A DNA stretch of 64,000 nt from Bimuria novae-zelandiae CBS 107.79 (GCA_010015655.1 ML976720.1:362111-426110); one strand, 5' to 3'; positions 13,143 through 23,332 are shown, numbered from the stretch's first letter. Program-made: numbers and translations. The notes: a model not told the origin generated them from the sequence alone.

Positions 13143-13365
13143 TGTAACGAGGTAGGCACGGTCGAACACGTGGCCTTCTCTCGCTTATAGAGGTTCCGGC
13201 TAGGCTAGGATCAAACACTAGCGCTAGTGGCTGACCCTAGCATATCCTATATATATTATACTATACGAGTAATACTTGGCTTAAGTAATCTCGTGCGTAC
13301 CTTTTGGTGCAGGTGAGGAAGTCACATAGTATTGGCTTAGTAAGCGGGGCGCTTACCTCATTACA
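13143..13365 (+). repeat. 5' LTR of the TRIM-like element (223 bp)
   Basis: It is identical to the 3' copy except for TAAGTAATCTC here versus TAAGTATTCTC there. It ends with a perfect hairpin (TAAGCG, loop GGG, CGCTTA at 13341-13355) just before CTCATTACA. Confidence 0.88.
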
Positions 13366-13413
13366 TAATACTTAAGCCACCCTAAGGTCGAGGGTTCGAT
13401 TCCTGCGTGCGGC
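13333..13413 (+). promoter_or_regulatory. tRNA-like sequence with Pol III A box and B box across the LTR/internal junction
   Basis: TGGCTTAGTAAG at 13333-13344 fits the tRNA A-box pattern, and GGTTCGATTCC at 13393-13403 is a perfect B box. Between them lies CTCATTA, which resembles a Met-type anticodon loop. After the B box comes CTGCGTGCGGCG, like a T-stem and acceptor 3' strand. The 5' acceptor strand that should pair with it is not found, so this is a tRNA relic or mimic, not a tRNA gene. The A box is inside the LTR and the B box is in the internal part, so the pair exists only at the left junction. A TTTT stretch at 13535-13538 could terminate a Pol III transcript. Confidence 0.5.
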
Positions 13414-13553
13414 GTAGAGGGTCCTACGTGCGGCGTAGAAATGTCCCTGGCTTAAACTAGAGGCGTTGGACGCTATTCTAGTTGGGGTAGAGCGGATATA
13501 TAGTCCTGGCCGTAACAGTCTTAGGGGCTAAGACTTTTGCGGGAGGGGGATAG

Positions 13554-13776
13554 TGTAACGAGGTAGGCACGGTCGAACACGTGGCCTTCTCTCGCTTATA
13601 GAGGTTCCGGCTAGGCTAGGATCAAACACTAGCGCTAGTGGCTGACCCTAGCATATCCTATATATATTATACTATACGAGTAATACTTGGCTTAAGTATT
13701 CTCGTGCGTACCTTTTGGTGCAGGTGAGGAAGTCACATAGTATTGGCTTAGTAAGCGGGGCGCTTACCTCATTACA
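13554..13776 (+). repeat. 3' LTR of the TRIM-like element (223 bp)
   Basis: Direct repeat of 13143-13365 with one visible substitution. It is followed immediately by the second ATAAA target copy. Confidence 0.88.
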
Positions 13777-14771
13777 ATAAAGTAGCCTATACTAATAACT
13801 ATAATATTAGTAAATTCTTCGTGACTAACTTTATTAAGGGCAGGCTAAATCTAAGTAGGGGAAGAAGTTAGTAGAGTACACTTTAAATTTATCTAGAACA
13901 AGTTAGACTAAAGTATACTTGTCTAGTATAACTAGTAAGCTTATAGGTATAGCACCTTTTATAGGACACTGTCTTGCCTACTAGCACCTACTAATAGACG
14001 CGTTTATAAATAATATAATTAATATACTAGCGCTTAATTATCGTACGTAGCAAGATTATACTTTAAAAGCTAAGCTTATTAAGTTAGCGAGTACGTATAC
14101 TTAGGCTAATAAAGAACTAGAAAGGAGGTTAGAAGACTAAAGAAACAAGTTAGAAAGTAAGAAAAAAAATAAAGGAGTCTAGAACTTACTTTATAAGTTT
14201 TAAAGAAACTAAACTTCTTAATTAGCTAGCTAAGCAGAATTACGTTAGCGTTAAAAATAGTAGCCTTATTTTTAAAAAGCCTAGTTTTCTTTAGTTAGTA
14301 ATTAGGTAATTACAATAGAGGCAGGCCTTCTTTTATTTTATTATTAGAATTAATAGCATACCTTTAACGCTTAAGAGTTCTTATTACGTAATTATTACGC
14401 GAAAGGCTAGCTCTCTTATTAAAATTAGGAAAAGAATTAGATTATAAAATTAAAAAAAAACTAGGCTAAAAGTAAAACGTTATAGTGTATAAAGTTAAGC
14501 TAAGAAAAGTGAGAACATAAAAGAATAAGGTTTAGAAGCTAGGTAAAAAGTAATTTTATATATATAATAATAAGTAAACGTACTAGCGCGAACACACTAC
14601 TATAGTAACTACTTATAGTAAGAATATAAAATTAGACACGCGAGAATAGAACTAGTAAAAGGTTTATAATAATAAGAAAATTAGAAGTAGATAATAAAAT
14701 AATCGCGAAGCTATATAAGTAAAATAAAATATAAAGATTTTTCTTTATCCCTAATAAAGGGAAGAGAGGTA

Positions 14772-14932
14772 TATAATAGGCTACGCCTAATTATTACCTT
14801 AAATCTTTAACTCTTAGTTATACAAACCCTAGATATATAAGTTTAACGCCTAAAGCTTAACTTTAGACTCTTTATTAAATTTATAAGTATTCTTCTGGCA
14901 CTTTTGGCTCCTTAAGCACCTAGCCCCTTATA
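14772..14932 (+). repeat. 3' LTR of chromovirus copy 1 (161 bp)
   Basis: It matches 6833-6993 in length and order. The terminal TG reads TA here (TATAATAGG), a G-to-A change, and the end reads CCCCTTATA. The duplication GCGTA follows. Confidence 0.88.
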
Positions 14933-15437
14933 GCGTAAAACGTAACTAGATCCTTACTTTACGCATGCTGCGAATAGAACCTATAATTTTATTTTATTTA
15001 GCGTTCTAGCTAAGTATTAATAAAGCGCGATACGTAGTTCTTACTAATAGGCTAAGGAGGGGGATCTTAGCCACGCGCAGTAAGTAAAGTGTTAGCTATT
15101 TATTATATATTAATAATTAAGGGCGGAAATCCGCGTTAGTTAAGGTTTAGGATTTATTTTACTAAAGGCTCTTCCTCTAATAGCTATAGCTTATAGGCAG
15201 GTCCCTTTAACGCGGTCTTAGATAGTTAATTAAAGAATGTTATATTGCTATACAGCGCGCTAGTAGTTTAATATCTGCTTAGTTTGAATCGCCTGTATCG
15301 TAAGATCAATCCTGCCCTCTTTTTGGGCCTGCTGGGTGCGCTGGGTGGGCGGCATCGCGAAAGTTGTGAGAAGACGCGTCGCGATTTTGTTGGGGTGGGC
15401 GGAAGACTAGTGTGGGCGGATAAGTGGTGGAACACGT

Positions 15438-16717
15438 TAAAAGTTCGCAAGATGTGTCATCCCATTTGTAGGGAGCCATGGAGTTTTCGGTCATGGGCCT
15501 TTCAATTTGGTCAACTGGTGCGCATCGTCGGCCGTCGGCTCGGCGGACTTGACTGAGAATACATATCCGCTAACATGCCTTGTTCCCGATAGCGCGCTGA
15601 AGATAAAGACCTGCATCCCGAATGTTGCACTGGGCATTTACTTGAACAGGTTGAGGCTCCACTAAGCACATCTCGAGGCATACAAGCGGCGGACCGTTGA
15701 TTTTGACGACACTGCAGTTCCGGTAAACGGGGCCTTGTTTGCCTTTTATGGTAAATGAAGATGTTTCAATGCTGGCGAATAAATGAGAGTATATGAGAAG
15801 ATTGAAACCGTTAGGTCTGTTGCAGGATGCAGGGGCTGAGTAATCTTCCACGTGATTGAGGCCGGTGTGATTAGTGGCGCTTAGCCGAGGTGCTAGATGC
15901 ATAGGGTAAGGGCGAGCAGCCTACGCCTCACTCAACAATGACAGCGTGAATACGAGAGACTGTTGACGCATCGTTTGTGCTCACCTACGACGTTAGTGGA
16001 TTCTTGTGTTTGAGATGTCTACGGATTGCAGCTCGTGTAAACCTCGCCCAAGTAGTGCTTCCGAGTGGACGCACAAGGCGGAGGACTGGCGCGATTTCTT
16101 CATACATAGCTTTTCCCAATATCATTCATGAGCGCATACGTATGGTAGGCATGATATCTCGGGGTGAACTCACCACGTGTGTCCCACATATTAAGGCTTA
16201 GCTTCCGGTATTCGAGCCTAAAGCGAAAGGATCCTGTGTTGCTGACGGTTTTCAGGGCGATCATCGTCAGCAACGGGTGCTCCGCCACCTCTTTCTGGCC
16301 CCCGAGGTGCTTCAACATGCATTGCAGCCCGAACAGGTTGCTATAAAATGTATGCGCCATTGGTGCATTTTGGCATGAGCGAGGCTATGGTCTCCACGGT
16401 TATACTTGAAACACCCTTGTGAACACGATGCCAAGAGTGCTTCTTTGTTGCCAATTCGTCCTTGTCTGGCGATCTCAGCTTTCTTTCCGCGTCATGTTAC
16501 GCAGGGCCGCCCGATTGCCTTACCTGCGTAGACTATGCCTCGTGCACCGAGTACACCAGACGCTTAGAAATCTGGAGAACACAGCCTACCAATCTTCATA
16601 ATCTTAACAGACGACAATGTCGGCCTTTTCAAACCAGGCAGATCTCTTCCCACCACAAAGCGCCCGTGTCAAAGACCGCATTTTTTTTAAACACACAATT
16701 TACGGCGGCCACGGGCC
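15438..16717. other. Normal-GC spacer, no supported gene
   Basis: This is 1.28 kb between the pogo right end and the glycosyltransferase. Open frames up to 110 codons occur on both strands, but none has a recognisable domain or splice pattern. A TATAAAATG sequence near 16340 is not followed by a convincing gene. Confidence 0.4.
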
Positions 16718-17725
16718 ATGAACCTCAAGTTCAGGATACTATCTGTTTCTTTCCTTGTATTTGCTGCCATATTGTTGAGCATCACATACTTTCGTCCCAA
16801 ACATTCTGCTCCGCCATACCTTGGATCGTCATACAGAAGCTACAATTCTACCGCACACCTACCCGCCACCGACTACGCCATCGCAACCTTCCTAACCGGC
16901 CAGGCAAAAGACGACGACTCCTACTTCGTCGCCACTCGCGTCCTCACGTACCAACTTCTCCACGCTGAGTCCACAAAATGCGACGCTAACAACATCACCT
17001 TCCTCGTCCTGTGTTCCGAAAGCGTTTCCTGTGCGCAAAAAGCCACCCTGCGCGCCGATGGCGCCACGGTAGTCCAGGTCCGCGACGTCCCCGTGAACTG
17101 GTGGATCCACAGCGGCGTGACACGCTGGAAAGAACAGTTCACGAAGCTACGCGTGTTTGAGATGACGGAGTATAAGCGAATTCTCTTTATGGACGCAGAT
17201 ACTCTGCTGACTGGGCACATTGATGGCATCTTCGACGAACCGGAAGTGGCTATCCTGGCGCCCACGCTCGACCGCAAAAACCAAGTCAGATGGGGCGAGT
17301 CGCAATTGCCTTCCCAATGGCTCTTCGCTGCTCGCTCAGACAACGCGTTCACCGGGGAGCGCAAGCATCCCACGCCCCCGCTGCAAGCGCAGGCGTTCAG
17401 TGCGGGGTTCTTCCTCGTCGCGCCAGATAGGCGGATTTTTGAGTACCTGCTGTCAGTCATGGCGATTCCGCGCCGGTTTGATCCATTTACGATGGAGCAG
17501 AGTCTGCTGAACTATGTGTTTCGCAGGGACGGGAGGATGCCGTGGAGAGAATTGGGGTGGCGGTGGAGCGCGACGTGGCCGAATGAAGAAGACGTCAAGT
17601 TGGAGGTTGTGAGTTTGCATGAGAAGCTGTGGAAGACGGGGCCACAGGGATTGAAGGACATGTGGAATAGGAAGAAGGGGGAGATGCTGAGGTTTCATGA
17701 GAGGAGGAGAGGTGAAGGACCTTGA
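16718..17725 (+). CDS. Family-8-type glycosyltransferase, type II membrane protein (335 aa)
   Basis: Single-exon gene for a Golgi-type glycosyltransferase related to GT8 (glycogenin and fungal N-acetylglucosaminyltransferase-like proteins). A short basic N-terminus (MNLKFR) is followed by one hydrophobic segment (about residues 7-24) that would serve as signal anchor, leaving the catalytic part in the lumen. The GT-A metal site is the D-x-D motif in ILFMDADTLL (Asp159-Ala160-Asp161). Downstream come QAFSAGFFLVAPD (225-237), the acceptor-side loop of this family, and MEQSLLNYVF (259-268). The C-terminal part has RWSATWPNEED and VSLHEKLW. The frame is complete and undamaged. The Met at 16718 is preferred because it puts the anchor at the very N-terminus. 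Donor sugar and acceptor are unknown; GNT1-like GlcNAc transfer or a cell-wall mannan role are the likely options. Confidence 0.85.
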   Translation: MNLKFRILSVSFLVFAAILLSITYFRPKHSAPPYLGSSYRSYNSTAHLPATDYAIATFLTGQAKDDDSYFVATRVLTYQLLHAESTKCDANNITFLVLCSESVSCAQKATLRADGATVVQVRDVPVNWWIHSGVTRWKEQFTKLRVFEMTEYKRILFMDADTLLTGHIDGIFDEPEVAILAPTLDRKNQVRWGESQLPSQWLFAARSDNAFTGERKHPTPPLQAQAFSAGFFLVAPDRRIFEYLLSVMAIPRRFDPFTMEQSLLNYVFRRDGRMPWRELGWRWSATWPNEEDVKLEVVSLHEKLWKTGPQGLKDMWNRKKGEMLRFHERRRGEGP

Positions 17726-18839
17726 GATACATACGAGGAGCACGCATTACGATTGCTGAGGTCGTTCATGCCGATAAAAGGAAGCCCGTCCATGTGCATT
17801 GAGGTTTCGGCACCGTTGATGGAAGGTACCTGGCACCCGCCCAGGATAGCACGTCAACTCCGATCTCGACGGGGGAGGGGTGGTCCTGAGGACGCACGTC
17901 TGATGAGGGTGTCAATACTTCGGCGAAGTATGGCCTTGTCACGGCAATGCTACACAGAGGAGCCGCATCTATTAAACTGATTGGGAGAGTTTACGTTATA
18001 GACGGTCAACATATACGGTACAAAGACTAAGAGATGTGGATCTATTTGGAACTCTTAGATCTTCAGATGTCGTTTTATTAATTATATCAGTTACCACGGT
18101 AGTATGCACATGGGTCTGGATCCTTCCGGTTCCGGGACCATTTGACGTTTATTCAAGATGATGCCGAGGAACATTCTAGAAGCATGCCTTTGCGGTCTTG
18201 CCAATATCTCTTACTTTATTTTATTCCAGTAGCGATTGCAGGGCCACTATGTCGTTTGCCTCTTACCTGAATCGAGACCCGCCGTCCTCATATACTGGCA
18301 AGCAGCTCCTCATCCACCTAATATTAACACTGATACTGCTTCTTAACGGCCCAAACCTCAGCGCACGCTAAGCAGCATAGCTTCTCAATCTCTAACCTAT
18401 GGGGATGGCTTTGCGGGTGCCAGTTTCAAGCTCCACCGCCGATTCACCCTCCTATCCCGCCTGTCCACCCGCTCACCCACCCACCTGTCCCGCCAGCGTT
18501 TGGTTTGCCCCCCTATGACAAATGCAATCCCAGACATGGACAGAAACTAGACGGCTGATGAATACAGTATGCATTGCAATAAGCTCATTTGATTTAATCT
18601 TCTCATTTGCTCTATAGATCGCTTGTTCGCAGTCAATCAAGCCTCTGTGCTTACATACTTCATTCATCACCATATCTCAGCTATCAATATCGCCCGCTTC
18701 TTGAAAGTCGTACAACGCGGCTCGCTCGAGTACCGTACAAGGGCGAAGGCCATCAAAGTAAAGGCAAAAAAATGGCAACACGCAATCCTGACGAAGTGTG
18801 TTACAAGCAATCTCCCTACACAAAGTTAATACTAACGGT
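17726..18839. other. Normal-GC spacer, no supported gene
   Basis: I see no domain, RNA gene or repeat here. A pyrimidine-rich stretch with several CACCC/CCACC runs occurs near 18430-18510. Confidence 0.35.
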
Positions 18840-19304
18840 AACAACTTCATTCTCCCATTCGCAAAGGCTCTCCGTGACCCACACCAGCAGCACCACAACT
18901 CAGATCTGATTCTCGTCGCACCGGAACAACGCAAAGACATCATCCTCTCAAAATAGAACCTCCGAGTTTGCCACAACATGTTCCAGACCATCGCCAAATA
19001 CATCGACTTTGAGAGCATCTTTGACCCCCTTCCACATCACAGAGACGCACTGCAGCGCATCCAAGTCTTCCTCCGCAACTCGTTCTTGTGTGCGATGGAA
19101 GATGCGCTCGTCATACGCTTGGGCAAGGGGATCTATCACCGTGCGCCGGATGAGATGAGGACATCGGAAACAATTAATAAGATCGTGTTCCAGCTTTGGA
19201 GCGGACAGGAGAAATGCCCGGGTTTTCCTGCGCCTCTGCGAGTGGGTGACCTTCTGGTTAAGCGAGGAGGCGATGGGGCGAGGAGGAGGGACGGCAGGGG
19301 ATGA
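18840..19304 (+). pseudogene. Possible remnant of an unknown protein gene with one in-frame stop
   Basis: One plus-strand frame reads plausible hydrophilic protein from about 18840 (FILPFAKALRDP, LILVAPEQRKDIIL). It is broken by TAG at 18954-18956 and continues in the same frame from 18957 as NLRVCHNMFQTIAKYIDF to a stop at 19304. The downstream part includes an open frame of 108 codons from the Met at 18978. The opposite strand also has a 138-codon frame over the same bases, so the choice of strand is weak. I recognise no family. It could be a decayed gene or chance open sequence. Confidence 0.22.
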
Positions 19305-19597
19305 GCACGCGCGTTTGAGGATGCGGGTTGCACATGTAGATCGACTGAAGCTTGACCGCAGCACCGATCAAATGGAAGCGAATATTATGGGATAGGTTAG
19401 CTTCTGTATCACTTTATCATCTGCTCGACACATGTGAGAGGCAGCATCTGCATTAGACGAAAATAGTATAATTTACGCCGTAACCTTTTGTTGCCCAACC
19501 ACCACCTCAGGTACATTCTTCAACCAATCTGCACCAGGTCACTCATATTCACCGCTTAACTCCCTCACCCAACCCAGTATTTCTATCCTCTCCCCAC

Positions 19598-21213
19598 TCA
19601 CTCCACCAACGGCAAAAAGAACCTAAACTTATTCTCCGGATCCCACGTCTGCTTCAACCCCCTCAACCTCTCCAACCTCCACTCCTCCCGCCCATAAATC
19701 TCCGGCACACTCTCATTCCCGGTCGCATAATTCACATACGCGTGCCTCTCCGCCTCCGCCACACCCTCATACAGCGCATCCGTAAGATCCTTCAACCACA
19801 CCGCCGCCTGCGCCTTCGTATCCTCGTCGTCACCTACATAATGTATCAACGGCGTTGCTAAAATCGGTCGTTCACGCTCTTCCGGGGCCAAAGCCATGGC
19901 ATTGGTATCTACCTCCCTCACAGCGTCCATGCCATAGTTTTCCAGGAGCACAGCCGAGTTGGGGAAGCGCGGGTCCGCCGACATGGTGGTGGCGAGGGTG
20001 TAAGCTTTGTGCACGCCGGCGGTGTTGTAGCGGGAGAGGGAGATGCCGGACATGGCTTGGTTGGTGCCCTTGGAGCAAGCGTAGATGTCGCGGCCGGCGC
20101 CTAGCGTCCTGTGGATGTCGGCGTGGGTCACGTTGGTGGTCAAGTTGGCGGTGATGGGGTTGAGGGCGAGGAAAGGCGCAGCGCGTGTCTCGAGCTCCGA
20201 GGCGGCGCCGTCGCAGGCGAGGCTGTACTGGACTAGGGGCGCTTGTTTGGGCCCGGGACTCACAATCCACCCCAGGAGGAAGAATTTCGGGTCGCGCGTT
20301 GCAGGGGGAGAGTCGATGCCGTTGACGAGGCTGAACACTGTGTCGATCTGTTCTTCGGTGTAGAAGAAGGTGTAGAGGGACCATGTGGAGGTAATGGGGT
20401 GCGTCCGCACAGTGTAGCTGGTGATGACTCCGAAGTTGTGTCCTGCGCCTCTGATGGCCCAGAAGAGGTCTTCTTTCGTGATCGAGGAAGCCTGGGTAGC
20501 CGTGCCGTTTGCGAGCACGACGTTCACAGATACGAGACCATCAAGCGCGAAGCCATATTGGCTTTGCAGGAGGGAATGGCCCGCTCCGAGAAGGGGTCCG
20601 ATGACGGATACGTATTCGCAGAGACCGGTGACTGCCTCGTCTGTCAGTGATTGGTCTTGATTCAAGTGAAAAACGACGTACCTGCTCGTCTACCATGCGG
20701 GTATAGCTGGCTAATTAACTCCCACTGCAACGTCCCGCCACCCACCAACGCCGTCTCGTCATCGAGCACCGTCACCGAGTTGAGTTGGCGCATATGGATC
20801 TGTATCCCGTCCCGCAGTCGATTGAGCGTGGTGGATCCGCCGTGACCGCCAGACACGACCAGAAAGTCAATACCATTCTGATTCGCATAGTTGACCTGGT
20901 TGTGAAAGCGTCTTCAGCAAGACAAGTCCGTTGAAACACGTGCTAGACTTACCGTTGCTCCTACCTCCTCCTCGGTCGCAACTTCCACGGAAATTCGGTA
21001 TCCTGGTGATATGCGCGGGTTGCTCCCTCTCGCAATACTGCTGTTCCACGTCGGACCCTCTGGCACAATGACAGCAGCATTGGGTGAGAGGATATTGACG
21101 AGATCACGGGCTACCTCCGGGCTGGCTGATTGTCGTTTTACATGTGCAATACTGCCAGCGTTGAGAACTGCGCTTTGCAACAATGCACATAGAACTGGAC
21201 AAAGGAGCCTCAT
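19598..21213 (-). CDS. Secreted BBE-type FAD oxidoreductase (505 aa, three exons)
   Basis: This is a berberine-bridge-enzyme-like flavin oxidase (FAD_binding_4 plus BBE domain). Fungal relatives oxidise sugars or secondary metabolites and are usually secreted. Minus-strand exons are 21213-20953, 20895-20682 and 20640-19598, with introns of 57 and 41 nt; the second is unusually short but has a GTACGT donor and keeps frame. The start at 21213 gives a signal peptide (MRLLCPVLCALLQSAVLNA); an in-frame Met 18 codons earlier would bury it. VVSGGHGG puts His105 at the 8-alpha-histidyl FAD site, and TGLC puts Cys166 at the 6-S-cysteinyl site. Their spacing of 61 fits the bicovalent family. IRGAGHNFGVIT follows, and the C-terminal BBE motif is YVNYATGNESVPEIYG (460-475) with WDPENKFRF. 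No damage is seen. Substrate is unknown. Confidence 0.92.
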
Positions 21214-21483
21214 CTTGAGAATGGTGGAGGATATTTGGAGTGAAGATACAGAATGTGACGGCTCCACAACAGCATTTATGCGAAATCAACGCACGATGGC
21301 TCTTTTGTCGACTACGCATGCTAGTAATGGCTTAGGCCATCGCAACTCGACGTCGACAAAAGTTAGACTAGTCAAGGAGGTGTAATTGTCGTTAAATGAG
21401 GTGCCGGGAGTCCTCATTGTAATCCCCGTAGCGCTATCATTCGACCACTCGATCCACTGCTCTGGTACACTCCCAACCCCCTA

Positions 21484-21547
21484 ACATGTTTGATAAGCGA
21501 GTCGCGAATATAAGCGAGTCGCGAGCCCCACCAACTTTCTGCGCCTC
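21484..21547. repeat. Left terminal inverted repeat of the pogo element
   Basis: The reverse complement recurs at 23269-23332. An internal direct duplication of AAGCGAGTCGCGA is visible. Confidence 0.88.
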
Positions 21548-23268
21548 TATAGACGTATATCTCAACCATATTAAGAGTTGGTATAGAGATATCTATACAA
21601 TAGATTAAGTAGTATCTGAAGTATCTTTTTTGCACGTGCGTGAGTTGTGCCCAGTCTCTCTGCACCTCTTGCAGCGCGCCAGAGCCTGGCGGCTACGGCC
21701 TAATCGCTCTCCTATTCAACGCTCTTTATGAGCAATCTGCTAATTAACTTCCCTTTAAGCGAGTATATCCTCTCCAGCTCCCTTTGTTAAGACCCCACGT
21801 TGCTATATACGCTTTTTTTTACGCTATTTGCGCGCTGATGCTGCCTTATTAGCTCTCTTAAGACTAGTAATCTAATTACGCATTAGCTTAGCTAAGAGTA
21901 TTATTATCTTAGCGCCTTTCTTAAGCTAGTTAATCGCCTTAATAATTAAAGCTAGTAATAAGCTTTTATGCCGTCGCACGCGATCTTATATTAACGTTAA
22001 TTAAGCCTTAAGCTCACGTACGTTACTTAGCGTACGAGCCTCCTAGAGAGCCTCTAGTAAAGTAGCTAGAGTAGGTGTACGCAGCTGCACGTTAAGCTTT
22101 AATAGTATAATATCTAGTTAGAGAGGCATAAGGCCTGCGCCTCGAAAGGCTGAGCAGATATTAGTTAAGGTGAATAATTAATTAAATGCTGTCTTAAAGG
22201 CTGGCAAGAACTCGAGCTTAGTGATATAGTTAATATAGTGGCGGATTAGGCTCTTAACCTCACGGCTGTACGCGCGCTTTAACGGCGAGAAGCAGCTAAT
22301 ATTAAGTAGCTATAGTAGGTAGGATAAGTAAGGTGGCATGTAAAGCGTATAGATGTTATTCTCCCTGTAGAGCTCTTGAAACTTAAGAGAGTGGTGGCTC
22401 TTATAGCTGTTAAGGACGAGCAGGCGGCGCGCACTAACAACGCGAGTCTTTATATAAGCGTTAAAGTGCTTTAGCTACTCTACTCCTAGTTTGTTATTTG
22501 TCTAGCTATTATCGCTTACTGCAATCGCCTAGTCGCGTAGGATGTCCTCCTTATACTAGGCAGATAGGTGATACTGGCCAGCGAAGATGAGGAACGGCGG
22601 GACTAATTAGCTAGTAGCGTTGATAGCAGTAATCGCCGTCACCTATTTACGATTGCTAGGCTGGACAGTCTTTGGCCGACCTCTTCTCTCTAACCCTATT
22701 ACAACGAGCTGAGTCGTGATCTTGCCTATTATAAAGCTAGCCTTATTAAAGTTATAGACATTATTATCGTAGATGCTATACTTGGCCTTTATCTCCTCTA
22801 CAAGCTCAAACTAGCTTTTAATTAACATAGGATCCTTATATAGAGCTCTCTGCCTATCGTACGCTTGATTAAAACGCGTCGTAAGACTATCTATACGCTT
22901 AATAAAGTTGCGCGGCTAGTAAACACTAACCTAACTAGCGCCGCGCGTAGCTAGTAGCTTATTAGCCATATTACGTATAGCTGCGTACGTAGGCGCAAAT
23001 CCACGTGTATCTAAGTTAAGTATATGTCTAATAATTACCTCCTCCTCTCGCTAGGTGAGCTTCTTTGAGTTAGGCTGGCAATTGCGTTGTGGAGGCTTCC
23101 TAGCGCGTTGGTCGCGTAGCGTTGCTTCAGGAACATTATAGATAGCTGCAGCACGATTGACGGCTAGAATTTGCGATTTATTAATAGCTAAGATTATAAG
23201 CTAAACGTCTGCTTCGTTTGAGGGCATTTGAGAGGTAGTGGGTAGAGAAATAGTGGTTGTGAGTTGGA

Positions 23269-23332
23269 GAGGTGCAGAAAGTTAGTGGGGCTCGCGACTC
23301 GCTTATATTCGCGACTCGCTTATCAAACATGT
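23269..23332. repeat. Right terminal inverted repeat of the pogo element
   Basis: Mirror of 21484-21547, ending ATCAAACATGT before the TA target copy. Confidence 0.88.

Larger units (their letters stand above)
13143..13776 (+). mobile_element. Young TRIM-like mini LTR element (634 bp)
   Basis: The element has two 223-bp direct repeats, 13143-13365 and 13554-13776, each starting TGTAACGAGG and ending CTCATTACA. They differ by one visible base. A 188-bp internal part lies between them. A purine tract (GCGGGAGGGGGATAG) abuts the second repeat, and a perfect target duplication ATAAA flanks the whole (13138-13142, 13777-13781). Chromovirus copy 2 has the uninterrupted site. There is no coding capacity. 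The composition is GC-normal inside a host saturated with RIP, so it arrived after the host was mutated, or escaped RIP because its repeats are short. TG/CA ends, 5-bp duplication and purine tract mark a terminal-repeat retrotransposon in miniature. A standard primer site complementary to a tRNA 3' end is not obvious after the first LTR. Confidence 0.88.
12240..14765 (+). pseudogene. Extra sense ORF downstream of the chromodomain (unknown protein), copy 1
   Basis: Between the chromodomain and the 3' LTR lies about 1.9 kb (not counting the 639 bp added by the insertion at 13143-13776) that still looks like coding sequence in pol orientation. Visible segments include a hydrophilic block with SRYISFREDIIYYLKTIYYD followed by ARELHDISIKR and LKKVRRLFN (about 12740-12960). 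A charged, probably coiled-coil region with ANKELERRLED starts near 14110, and FLLRNYYAKG lies near 14370. The same segments occur in the same order in copy 2 (48212-50160, minus strand), so the ORF belonged to the element before both copies inserted. I do not recognise the protein. It matches none of the usual extra retroelement domains that I can identify by eye. Confidence 0.6.
6833..14932 (+). mobile_element. Ty3/gypsy chromovirus copy 1 (8,100 bp with insertion; 7,461 bp without)
   Basis: This is a full-length LTR retrotransposon. Two 161-bp direct repeats bound it (6833-6993 and 14772-14932). The target duplication is GCATA on the left and GCGTA on the right, differing by one G-to-A transition. 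A purine tract (AAAGGGAAGAGAGG) precedes the 3' LTR. Reading left to right on the plus strand there are remnants of gag, reverse transcriptase, RNase H, integrase and a chromodomain, in that order, which is the Ty3/gypsy arrangement of chromoviruses. A further 2 kb of sense coding-like sequence follows. RIP has filled all frames with TAG and TAA. A second copy lies on the minus strand at 48045-55515 (7,471 bp). Copy 1 is interrupted by a 634-bp element at 13143-13776. Confidence 0.9.
6106..15437 (-). mobile_element. 5'-truncated pogo-like DNA transposon, split by a chromovirus
   Basis: Two pieces, 6106-6832 and 14938-15437, form one decayed pogo/Fot1-type element with the transposase on the minus strand. 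Joining them across the retroelement restores the order of a DDE_1 transposase: an R-I-N-T-x-L-E-R block, KDLV, then the first catalytic region IYNVNKTRFII, where the usual Asp and Glu read Asn and Lys. The right end is complete. The last 55 bases before 15437 match, as reverse complement, the left terminal repeat of the pogo element at 41319 (ACGTGTTCCACCACTTA), and are followed by TA. No left terminal repeat is found near 6106, so that end was lost where it meets the FAD reductase remnant. The rightmost 150 bases are GC-normal and scarcely mutated, while the rest is heavily RIP-mutated. Confidence 0.75.
21484..23332 (-). mobile_element. Pogo/Fot1-like DNA transposon, complete but RIP-damaged (1,849 bp)
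   Basis: Inverted terminal repeats of about 64 bp (21484-21547 and 23269-23332) with only two visible mismatches start ACATGTTTGATAAGCGAG. They are flanked by TA on both sides (21482-21483, 23333-23334), the target site of Tc1-mariner/pogo elements. Each terminal repeat contains the unit ATAAGCGAGTCGCGA twice in tandem, likely a paired transposase binding site. The minus strand from about 23229 encodes a pogo-type transposase: a CENP-B/HTH-like N-terminal region (VIIRHILNLDTRGFAPTYAA) and YDRQRALYKDP, then the first catalytic block reading IYDNNVYNFNKASFIIG, where the usual DE pair reads N and K. Interruptions are nearly all TAG at expected Trp or Gln positions. Mutation is lighter than in other copies. 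Confidence 0.9.

Noticed and set aside
13341..13355. TAAGCG-GGG-CGCTTA hairpin as a rho-independent terminator
   Set aside because: Eukaryotic context and no T-run follows; it is part of the TRIM LTR end and the tRNA-like sequence.
13333..13413. A functional tRNA-Met gene with an intron
   Set aside because: A box, anticodon-like loop and B box are present, but no 5' acceptor strand pairs with the 3' side and the T-stem is imperfect. Treated as tRNA-like sequence of the TRIM.
20243..20650. A 135-codon plus-strand frame with Gly/Glu/Asp-rich composition
   Set aside because: Antisense to the third exon of the BBE oxidase.
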